NCBI RefSeq assembly: GCF_037325665.1
Contig: NC_090250.1
Span: forward strand, 31,664,460-31,728,459
Origin: Littorina saxatilis
Taxonomy: Eukaryota > Mollusca > Gastropoda > Littorinimorpha > Littorinidae
Reading direction: 5' to 3'
DNA: 64,000 nucleotides
Part shown: positions 14,427 to 22,365 of the stretch, one piece after another
Numbering within the stretch: the stretch's first letter is position 1
How the letters are laid out: each line of letters opens with the position of its first letter
Notes under the pieces: generated by a model
Database searches by the model: none
Seen by the model: only the letters and a program-made list of their open reading frames with translations
Told to the model about the DNA's origin: nothing
Program-made: the position numbers and the translations under genes

Positions 14427-16983
14427 GATAAACAAAATACTCCCCCCCCCACACACACACACAAAGTATATGGTCTCGCGTGCAAGAACTTTATAGCCCA
14501 GACTCCCCACCCATATCGCAACCCCGGCCATCTCCTTCTCCTCACGTCTCTCATCCCCTCTCCACTTGCATTTTTAGTTCATAAAAATAAAAGATAAAGT
14601 TTCATTTGTGAAAATTATTTCTTGTGCCTTTCGTCTTTAAAGGGCCAAAAAGTAGCTTCCATTTTCCCTCTTTGCCATGCCTTTCGATCCATTTTGGTGA
14701 CCTAGCCACATAGCATGGCAAAGAGGAAAAATTAAAAATGTCTATGTGTCCCTTTAATACCTGTAATTAGAATTTTGAGTTGGGAATACTCAAGAAGAAT
14801 CATTACATTTTTGAAGATTATAAATAATTTGTCTTTGAACATTTAATTTCAATTTTGAGTTGAGAACAATAAAGAAGACATGTTCAATGTATGAAACGTA
14901 TTACTTGTTGAGTTTGTATACATTGGGCGGGGGTATAAATATCAATTTCACTTAAAGGCATATTAACTCGATGAATATACACGCTAATTGCTTTACCAAC
15001 AGCTGGAGACATGCTAAATTAAGTTCCCTGCAAAATATTGTGGTCTAGGAGCCCTTAAATGTTGAGATATTTGAATTTTTATTTTGATCTAGATGGTCCT
15101 ATTTATAGATTTGGCAACACATGTAACGTTGATGCAAGGGAGCTAATACCGCGGCTTTGTTGACATCCTCACTTTTTCAGAGGCTAGAACAAGCTGTAAT
15201 GCATGTATTATGGTCCGCGCATGGTGACATATCGTCATTATATGGTCTTATGGTGCGTTTGACATCGATTATGGGCAAACTAGACTTTGTAAACACGGGA
15301 GCGCGTACATATGCCTTTAAGATTTAGTATCATTGTATTAAAATATTGTTCCATGTACATACAGACATACACACACAGACTGACAAAGTGAATCCAGTAT
15401 ACCCCCTCCAACTTCATTGGGCTGGGGTATAAATATCAATATCACTTAAGATTTAGTATCATTGTATCAAAATATTGTTCCATATACATACAGACATACA
15501 CACAGACAGATGGACAAAGTGAATCCAGTATATATACCCCCCTCCATAAATAGTAGACTTTCAGAACAATCATGTACTAGTCACTTTTCAGAACAATCAC
15601 GCGTAACGTATGTATGTAGCTATTTTATCCTAGTGGCGTTATGGCGTCAGTGTCGTTGTTTCGCTGTTGAGACCCAGTTTTCCCGCACTAGCCTGGTTCT
15701 TTGTTTTGAAATAGCGTGTCCTGTGTTGCTGGCGCGTCACATCCTGTGTGACGGTATAGATAGCGTAGCGCCCCCTGTAGTAACTTGTGAAGTTATCGGT
15801 CCTTGTCAGTGTGTCACGCTCCGATGGTTTAAGACCGTAAGGCGTGAAGCGTATCCTCAGTTACCTATTGTGTAGGGAGTTAGGCCCGTCTCTCCCATTA
15901 TTTCTGGTGTACGTTAAATAAAAGTCACGTTATCGCAACCTCTGTCTTGGCGTCTCATTTATGCTTCCGGGCCCATTTTCCCCCTTCCACTCCACCCTTT
16001 CACAACTGTATTACAGTGTTCTAGATGGTCGAACGTGTAGCAAAGACCTGTACGAGTACGTGTAGATATTGCGTCACCCGTGACTCACTTTTGTTTCCAA
16101 CGTTCCAAATGCATACGTTGTTTTGCTCCTACCAAGACTGCAGATCTTGGCAAACGCGTGACGTAAAAACTAGATTTGATGAAGTTACCCGTACACGTTC
16201 CCGTACACGTCCTGAAAAGTGCTGATCTAGATCTTGCTAAGTGTCCCATCGCTGGAAAATTCGGGTCGCTTTCTCCCAGTGGAAAACTAGCAGCAACAGA
16301 GTTGCGCTACCCAGGTGAGTGCGTGTTTTTAGGTGTAATCAGCCACTGCTATTGTGGCAGAATGACCGAGGTCTTTTGCGTGCCAGTGTGGTGACACGGG
16401 GGTGGAACATGAATACCGTCTCTGAGTCTGCACATAAAGTTGACCCGTGTCCTACCCAGCCCCGATTCGAACCCTGAAGGGGGGGGGGGGGGTTGAGGGT
16501 GTCAAAAGCAATTAGAACAATTACACAATCGGAAGTAAAGACAAACAAAAGTACGTCGACGTCGCACTATGACCAAAACCAGAAGTACATTATAGTTAGA
16601 AGTAGTTTACGACCATTACATGCAGTCGACGAGCGGTGATACAATCGGCCATTGGTTTATGATATAAAGGGAAGCAATCGGTTGAAAACGGGCGTCGACC
16701 GAGCCAATAAAGCGGGATAGGAACTTGTAGATCATATACCTGTGCATAAATTCCTATCACGATCCTCTCTCCTGTGCAGGTCAGGTCATCCAAGCGCGGC
16801 AAAGTGAACGTGGGGTTCGCCATGTCGGTGGTGACGGCCTCAGCATCCCTAGCGTTCCTCGCCTTCTTTCCCTGGATAACTCCCCTGGAGGACTACACTG
16901 GCGACGTGTCCATCCCGCTGTGGCTAGGCACGGGACTTTCCTTCATGGCTGCCATCAGCTTCCTGTTCATCGGAAAGGTGTAG
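1796..16983 (+). CDS. SLC45-type MFS sugar/proton symporter, copy 1 (3' five exons)
   Basis: Exons by splice sites and continuous phase: 1796-2022, 2566-3249, 3523-3623, 12049-12221, 16780-16983 (stop TAG 16981-16983), giving 462 residues of the C-terminal part. The upstream exons (TM1-TM3 equivalents) must lie left of the window; none is found in 1-1795. Recognition rests on the family signature after the central loop, TTSDYVGKVIYGGDP followed by YQEGIRTAS, and on the order of hydrophobic segments: TM4-5 in the first exon, TM6, a long acidic loop and TM7 in the second, then one or two helices per later exon. SLC45 proteins are 12-TM glycoside/proton symporters of the plasma or intracellular membranes. 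Every exon begins after AG and ends before GT. The 8.4-kb intron 3624-12048 is swollen by nested LINEs. The reading frame is unbroken. The exact substrate is not readable from sequence. Confidence 0.85.
2187..2275. repeat. (GA)n microsatellite
   Basis: About 88 bp of GA in the intron after the first visible exon of copy 1. A poly-G run follows at 2351-2373. Confidence 0.95.
3841..4013. mobile_element. fold-back MITE
   Basis: The left arm GAACACAC..TTTGTAACCGG and the right arm CTGGTTACAAACAGTGTGTT are inverted copies about 45 bp long around a ~85-bp loop. Intronic. Confidence 0.55.
4230..5745 (-). mobile_element. CR1-like LINE, 3' half (RT and C-terminus)
   Basis: The minus-strand frame ending at 4317 encodes reverse transcriptase motifs [33 protein letters not shown] and LFADDTSMYL. 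A thumb region follows with LPHFDYADVLWDN and a C-terminal Cys/His cluster (CDCGFPSESVQHFIFDC). It continues the element whose 5' half lies at 9190-11230; the two were separated by insertion of the L2-like LINE. It sits in the intron of SLC45 copy 1, in antisense orientation. No stops interrupt this stretch, so the element is fairly young or recently active. Confidence 0.9.
5746..9189 (-). mobile_element. L2/Rex1-like LINE inserted in the CR1-like LINE
   Basis: The minus-strand endonuclease begins near 9181: VLANVRSLNNKTDEL, LTETWL, GGGVCFMV, IIITGDFNH, LGNSDHAMVV. RT follows from ~7800: NDFRPVALTSVIMKVLE, then MLFIDYSSAFNTI, TGAPQGCVLSPLLFTLF and FSDDTTIEGL, ending at 6459. The endonuclease/RT frame shifts once near 7475-7490, so this copy is dead. 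The 3' UTR spans about 5763-6458 and includes a (CA)n run. The 3' end is a tandem GATACAA/TTGTATC heptamer tail at ~5730-5762, typical of this LINE group. The 5' end is truncated near 9185. Confidence 0.85.
5905..5990. repeat. (CA)n microsatellite
   Basis: About 80 bp of CA within the 3' UTR of the L2-like LINE. Confidence 0.95.
9190..11230 (-). mobile_element. CR1-like LINE, 5' half (2A-like motif, endonuclease, N-terminal RT)
   Basis: The frame opens at ATG 11220. Residues 1-110 have two hydrophobic stretches, the second (FCFVILVFLVLKLMLCG) running straight into DINPNPGP (D111-P118, codons 10890-10867). The AP endonuclease follows: VAHLNTRSLRNKLD, LSETWLP, GGVAIYVKD, FIILGDFNSDF, SDHSVPVVYL. 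The RT start follows: VGPDKIHNKILIAS, PIFKKGDKGDCSNYRPISL and SQSGFIPGDSTVYQL. It ends where the L2-like element begins. The 2A-like motif would release a hydrophobic leader peptide from the endonuclease-RT polyprotein. Confidence 0.88.
11334..11792 (-). CDS. possible leader ORF or 5' region of the CR1-like LINE
   Basis: A 152-codon open frame on the same strand and just upstream of the LINE ORF. It is basic and rich in Lys/Arg/Phe/Leu, with an AAGATGGC context near its second Met. I recognise no domain. It could be a LINE 5' UTR ORF or chance; the 5' limit of the element was not found. Confidence 0.25.
   Translation of the reverse strand: MNNSSKMADLRNVMRRFLFIRRSLFQAFFRGKNKRVLLFITLHRLKVRQCYKNLSNQDISKTDLISDIERRQKYRWNLFLLQGFTKYTLNRSVSLLNTLFVRVSLFTYPIIISPSYPFTLLCLENTFILYSSLLSFLLVFCIKSCSVSPEAM
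12815..12960 (+). repeat. tandem TGATTGTTCTGAAAG units; left arm of distant inverted repeat
   Basis: Four imperfect units of ~30 bp (GTGATTGTTCTGAAA). The first two plus flanks recur inverted at 15544-15612, ending in the same TTACGCGTGATTG edge. Confidence 0.6.
13003..13397 (+). mobile_element. tRNA-derived SINE, full length
   Basis: The head carries a tRNA-like A box (GGCGGGGTGGTAAGAC) and B box (GGTTCGAATCC), then a conserved body (TTCGTGTGTACACGCAAGC) and a (GAA)n tail. The same family at 57033-58106 is split by two insertions. Confidence 0.8.
13754..13811. repeat. 18-bp hairpin
   Basis: GGTCAAAGGGAAATAACC and its reverse complement are separated by a 22-bp loop. Confidence 0.8.
13868..14010 (+). 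repeat. TGACTTC/TGACTTT minisatellite
   Basis: Degenerate 7-bp units (TTCTGAC, TTTTGAC, TTGTGAC). The array is flanked by a direct repeat GGGGGTGTTTTTCCTACCTC at 13817 and 14006. Confidence 0.85.
14353..14424. repeat. (GA)n microsatellite
   Basis: About 72 bp of GA, preceded by G and C homopolymers at 14281-14325. Confidence 0.95.
14641..14753. mobile_element. 113-bp palindromic TTAA MITE
   Basis: TTAA at 14637-14640 and 14754-14757. The ends are AGGG...CCCT, and the inner arms share CCTCTTTGCCATGC in inverted orientation. Confidence 0.7.
14956..15316. mobile_element. 361-bp TTAA MITE with paralogous empty site
   Basis: The ends are AGGCATAT...ATATGCCT, with TTAA at 14952-14955 and 15317-15320. 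The flanking sequence recurs without the insert at 15424-15545, with a single TTAA at 15446. Confidence 0.88.
15424..15545 (+). repeat. tandem copy of the MITE flank (empty site)
   Basis: GGGGTATAAATATCAAT..CACTTAAGATTTAGTATCATTGTAT matches 14930-14955 joined to 15317-15400. The two copies abut, so the host segment was duplicated. Confidence 0.88.
15544..15612 (-). repeat. right arm of distant inverted repeat
   Basis: Inverted match to 12815-12880, including GTAACGTATG. The ~2.6 kb between the arms holds a SINE and TTAA MITEs. Confidence 0.6.
15613..16779. other. non-coding interval before the last exon of SLC45 copy 1
   Basis: No gene seen. It has a possible poly(A)-signal-like GTTAAATAAAAG at ~15915 and a poly-G run near 16480-16492. 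Confidence 0.4.
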
Positions 16984-16999
16984 ACGTCTGCGGTCTTTG

Positions 17000-18049
17000 G
17001 CTGTTTGTGCTGTGTATGCTGTCTAGTACAGGAGTTGGGCCAATAGCATGCAAAAGTGCGTGCAGAAGACAGTGGTGTAAAAAAAAAAGAATTAAATGTT
17101 AACTACTTTTTTTGTCTCGCCGTTCCCGCGGCAATTGGTTTGATTGTTAACGCATCATTTTAGAAACTGCAAAGGCAGAATACGGCTGCTTTAATGGCAG
17201 AGTGATTGAATAAAAGTCACCTTTTCTGCACGGGTACTCCAAACAACAACAACAACAACAACAAAAACAACGAGGACGAGGATGACAACTTATACTACAA
17301 CAACAAAAACAACAACAACTACGACATTCGATCAAAACGCTTTACCAGTGACAAGTACGAAAATCAAAGAGTCCTATGTCACCATCACTTGCGTGCAACG
17401 GCTGTGGCTGAGCTGAGTTTTTTTTAATCCAGATCTTTGATGGTTGATCTTTGCGCAGACAAATTAGTTCTTACCGTAAAAGGTCGTACAAAATTTTGAA
17501 GTATGTTCTGCAAATATGTAGATGGACATGCCTTATGACGGGCACGGCTTCCACTGGTGTATGGCCATTCTTGTAATGATCATCAATATTTTGTGATTAT
17601 TTATTTGCTTTATTTGGCAATAACGTGTAAAATCAGAACGTCAGCTGATGCTAAAACATTGTATTACAAAAAATATATACTTGGGCAATATAGTCTAAAA
17701 ATATCGAAAATGTGAATATCTACCCAAGGGCTGACTAATGACAAATTCCGTTGTCATACATATATACTTTGTATTTATGTCGTTTAGGCTATGTCATCTG
17801 TCAGTCAATCTCGTGACTTTTTCTTGCTGAGTACATCACTATAACACATTCTGTTTTGAGGCCTCATAATTTAAACTTCGATTCGATTTCTATAAATAAA
17901 AATTACATTAGTTTATGTTAAACGACGAGTCTGTTTTAAAATTCGCCCTGTTAGTGAAACAAGATGTTTTATAATGGTATTTCATAACATATTTGTCATT
18001 TGCAACCATATGCATTTTAGGTATATTTTTAAATTCACCCTGTGCCGAA
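17000..18049. other. intergenic sequence downstream of SLC45 copy 1
   Basis: No gene seen. It has an (AAC)n-rich stretch at 17242-17316 and is otherwise A/T-rich. No clear polyadenylation signal was identified. Confidence 0.4.
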
Positions 18050-19089
18050 GAAAAACAAGTCGCATAAGGCGACACTACTACATTTAGTCAAGCTGTGGAA
18101 CTCACAGAATGAAACTGAACGCACTGCATTTTTTCACAATGACCGTAGTCCGCCGCTAGTGCAAAAGGCAGTGTAAGTGACGAGCCTGTTTAGCGCGGTA
18201 GCGGTTTCGCTGTGCTGTATAGCACGCTTTTCTGTGCCTTTCTTCGTTTTAACTTTATGAGCGTGTTTTTAATCCAAACATATCATATCTATATGTTTTT
18301 TGAATCAGGAACCAACAAGGAAACCCCGGCCGATACCTAAGACTTTAAAATTGGCAATCTAGTGGCTGCTCCGCCTGACGTCTGGCATTATGGGGTTAGT
18401 GCTAGGACTGGTTGGTCCGGTGTCAGAATGATGTGCCTGGGTGAGACATGAATCCTGTGCTACGACTTCTGTCTTGTGTGTGGCGCACGTTATATGTCAA
18501 AACAGCACCGCCCTATATGGCCCTTCGTGGTCGGCTGGGCGTTAAGCAAACAAACAAACAAACCAACAAACAAACCAACAAGGAATAAGATGAAATTGTT
18601 TTTAAATCGATTTCGGAAATTAAATTGTGATCATAATTTTTATGTTTTTAATTTTCAGAGCTTGTCTTTAATCCGAATATAACATATTTATATGTTTTTG
18701 GAATCAGAACATGATCAATAATACAATAAAAGTAATTTTGGATCGTTTTATAAAAAAAAAAATTTAATTGCAATTTTCAGATTTTTAATGACCAAAGTCA
18801 TTAATTAATTTTTAAGCCACCAAACTGAAACGCAATACTGAAGTCCGGCCTTCGTCGAAGATTGCTTGGCCAAAATGTCAATCAATTTGATTGAAAAATG
18901 AGGGTGTGACAGTGCCGCCTCAACTTTTACAAAAAGCCGGATATGACGTCATCAAAGTCATTTATCGAAAAAAAGAAAAAAAATGTCCGGTGATATCATT
19001 CCCAGGAACTCTCATGTAAAATGTCATAAAGATCGGTCCAGTAGTTTAGTCTGAATCGCTCTACACACACACACACGCACAGACAGACA

Positions 19090-19187
<98 letters not shown>

Positions 19188-19235
19188 ACGACCCTCGTCT
19201 CCATTCCCCCTCTACGTTAAAACATTTAGTCAAAA
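18050..19235 (+). mobile_element. HINE/DINE-like repeat, full copy with nested SINE
   Basis: The 5' edge is CAAGTCGCATAAGGCGAC..ACATTTAGTCAAGCTG. The body has the GATATGACGTCATC and AAGATCGGTCCAGTAG blocks, then (CA)n at 19061-19187. The 3' end repeats ACATTTAGTCAA as one arm of a hairpin. A SINE is inserted at 18321-18573. Confidence 0.65.
18321..18573 (+). mobile_element. SINE inserted in HINE-like repeat
   Basis: 5'-truncated member of the family at 33178-33485, with an (AAAC)n-like tail. Target duplication ACCAACAAGG at 18311-18320 and 18574-18583. Confidence 0.85.
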
Positions 19236-19310
19236 CTAAATGTAATGAAGTAACTACGCGCGTTCATCCGTTTGTGTATTTGTTCATTCGAGCGTCTTCC
19301 CGTGCATTCG

Positions 19311-19470
<160 letters not shown>

Positions 19471-19605
19471 GTGTGTATTGTGTGTATTGTGTGTATGCTT
19501 TGGAAATGGAAATTCATAACTATGTTTCTGTAACCACGAATACGTTAATTTGCACCTTCGAATGTAACGCCCTTCCAATCAATGGAAAAGTGAAACTGAC
19601 AAGTA

Positions 19606-20189
19606 CAGGGTGACACAAAAAAAACAGAGCCCACCAAAAGTTTAATATTTTCTGAAATAATCAGCCGATTCTTTTATTTTTTCAGGTGAGCCAAGCTGAA
19701 ATGATGTTCTAACAGCCCACCAAGTTTGAGCTTCAAGATGTCATGGACAACGGAGCATAAGACATTTATAGTCGAGGCCTATTTTCGGTCGAATTCTATC
19801 CAGACTGGTCAGCCGCAGATGTGGGATCGCTCTTACAGCTGCTGTTATTGCTGCCTTAAGATCAGGGATGGTCTGGGGGTTGTTGCCATATACCCTGTCC
19901 TTGAGGTACCCCCACAGATAAAAATCTGGGGGGTTCAAGTCCGGTGAATAGGGGGACCACTCTGGGTCACATCTGCGGCTGACCAGTCTGGATAGAATTC
20001 GACCGAAAATAGGCCTCGACTATAAATGTCTTATGCTCCGTTGTCCATGACATCTTGAAGCTCAAACTTGGTGGGCTGTTAGAACATCATTTCAGCTTGG
20101 CTCACCTGAAAAAATAAAAGAATCGGCTGATTATTTCAGAAAATATTAAACTTTTGGTGGGATAGATCTGTTTTTTTTGTGTCACCCTG
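19606..20189. mobile_element. fold-back Tc1/mariner remnant
   Basis: Two ~222-bp inverted arms begin CAGGGTGACACAAAAAAA and are flanked by TA on both sides. The ~138-bp centre plus arm encodes, on the minus strand (19938-19741), a mariner-type transposase C-terminus (NPPDFYLWGYLKDRVYGNNP). One end of a mariner was therefore duplicated head to head and the rest lost. Confidence 0.8.
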
Positions 20190-20925
20190 TACACAAGTTA
20201 CGGCAAATTAGCTTTCTGACCGGAATGTGTGATATCAATTTGTTCGCTGTATTTTATGTCCCAACAAACGAAACGTATGACGAACTGCCGTAAAAGTCAC
20301 TCACTCAACCTACTCATCCTCCCAGCAAGCAAGAAGACTAACATTCTGGATGTGACTGCTGTCAGATATGATATTAATATTAGACATTTCTTAACGTTAC
20401 TGCACGCGCCATCAAACTAGGTTAAGGTCACACTTTCATCTTGCGAAGCGGTTAATTTGTTTGTCGTTGACACGAATTTTGTTTTCATTTGTACATTGAC
20501 TGTGAGTTTATTCTCATTTAGGTTTGTTTTCTTTTTCTCGATCGACTGGTTTCATCTTTACTCTAACCACTGTCCTATTCACGTTGCATAAAACACACTG
20601 TAAATGAGGTATAAATCGTGAGAATCCCCATGAAAAAACACATGTAACCTTGATCCTTAGAGTAACGTAGTAAACCCAATCGATGAAAATTACGTCTCGT
20701 CTGCAAATACACCCAGGCAGAAAAATTATGATTAAAAAATATCCGAACGCAGAAATTGCCCTACCCAACTTATCTCAAACGCAATGTCGTCGGTTTTAGC
20801 ACAGTGATAAAAAATTCAGCGGATTACTCACAATTTCATGCATGAGAATTCTTCCCTGGGTTTTATCGTTGTCTGTATTTATGATATTTCCCTCCTGCAG
20901 CCGGGCCCTTGCTGTGACGCAATTG

Positions 20926-21008
20926 GAAGCCATATTGTTAACCGAGACTGAAGCCATATTGTTAACCGAGACTGTCTACCAGACAGTCTCGGTTAACAAT
21001 ATGGCTTC
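20926..21008. repeat. perfect 28-bp hairpin plus extra arm
   Basis: GAAGCCATATTGTTAACCGA.. and its complement surround a 3-nt loop (20950-21008). A further direct copy of the arm sits at 20926-20949. Confidence 0.85.
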
Positions 21009-21419
21009 CCCCGCCATTTTTATCACCATTGTTGTAAATTTGGGTCAGGTGTAGTAGCGTTTACTGCTTTTGGGCACATTTCGTCAGAGACGGCAACCTA
21101 AACCTAGCTTTTTGACGGAGGCGCTGCAGCGAACGCTCGAAACATGTCGGTTTCTTAGAAATCCGGGCGAAGACGATAGCTGCTGCGCTGGCATCCTTTG
21201 GAAAGAAATATATATTCAAAGTATGAAGTTCTACGGTTTTGACCTATATTTATTATTACATTTTGTAAATTTTGTAAATTTAAACAAGATTTCTACAATT
21301 AAACTACGATTAAGCAATAACAGGAACGATGTAGCGTGAATAAGTATTCAGTCGATTGCATTTCCAAAGACATGTCCTGATTTCTGTCCCCAGGAAGATT
21401 ATAATAAAATAAAGTTTAA

Positions 21420-21646
21420 AGGCACAGTAAGCCTCCCGTAAACCATCACAGAGCTCCCCGAGCGTCTACATAGAGTACAAGCATACTTCCATTTAAACGC
21501 TCACCGAACGGGAACATCCTGGCTGCTTTCTGTCGAGCGTGAGAAATGTTCAAAGAATTTATTTTCGTGGACTTGGCCCTTTACAACAATGGCGCCTCGT
21601 TTTGGTGCTGGACGGCTGTTATGAATATCCCGGAAATCACGCCCGG
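21420..21646 (+). repeat. left TIR, subtype A
   Basis: Pairs in inverted orientation with 39728-39952 from AGGCACAGTAAGCC through GGAAATCACGCCCGGA. It stops abruptly at 21646, where subtype B begins. Confidence 0.85.
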
Positions 21647-21790
21647 ACAGTAAGCCTCCCGTAAACCATCACAGATACTGTCAGGCTTTTACACACAGTA
21701 CAAACACCCTTCCATTTGAACGCTCACCAAACGGGAACATCCTAGGTGCCCCACGTTAAGAGCGAGCAATGTTTAAATAATTAATTTTGC
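21647..21790 (+). repeat. left TIR, subtype B
   Basis: Starts CAGTAAGCCTCCCGTAAACC but lacks the leading AGG, and has a distinct interior (ATACTGTCAGGCTTTTACAC). It pairs with 40250-40415, not with the right copy of A. Confidence 0.8.
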
Positions 21791-22365
21791 AGATTGTCTC
21801 GAACACTTTTTGGACCCATCCTGAACTAAGGTCAAAAATGAGTTACTTCCCTTAAACTGGCGATAGCCGTGGATCGATGATTATCAGAATATTTTTGGAA
21901 CGTGGTACGTTTTTGCGCTAGACCTAACTTTTAAAATCTAAATAATAAATTGACAGCTTGTTACACAAACATTCTTTAAAGCCCCAGTATGCCGAAAATG
22001 GTTTACAGAACGATTCAAATCTTCTCACGATAAAAACAGTTTTAGCCTGATGAAACACACTAGCTATAGCCTACAACTACCTCTAATGCCGCATTCAGAG
22101 CCAATGAATCACATTTAATGGCCATTTAGAACAAGTAAACCAGACAAGAAATCATTATGTTTATTTGTACTCTGTGACATCGGAAGATACCAGTTTGTTC
22201 TGTGCGCATGCTCTGTGCCGTTTCCGGTTCCGACAAGACGCCAGCCTTTCAGTGTTGAAAGTAACACGGTCTGTTTCTTTTGAGTCTTGTCATATTTTGG
22301 CTTCGACGAAACCGTGATCACGGAAGACGTCTAGTTTTGTTTTTGTTGTGGACGTGAACAACAAT
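21791..22365. other. 5' region of the ballast-domain gene
   Basis: Sequence between the left TIRs and the ATG. No TATA box identified. It presumably holds the promoter and 5' UTR. Confidence 0.35.

Noticed and set aside
14170-14560. Overlapping open frames made of repeated Arg-Glu or Ser-Leu
   Set aside because: They are translations of the (GA)n microsatellite and have no codon or domain support. The same applies to frames over the other CA, GT and TC tracts.
15600-16015. Segment that resembles one end of an LTR (poly(A)-like signal, GGCGTCTCATTT, T-rich end)
   Set aside because: No matching partner, primer-binding site, clear TG...CA ends or coding region could be found.
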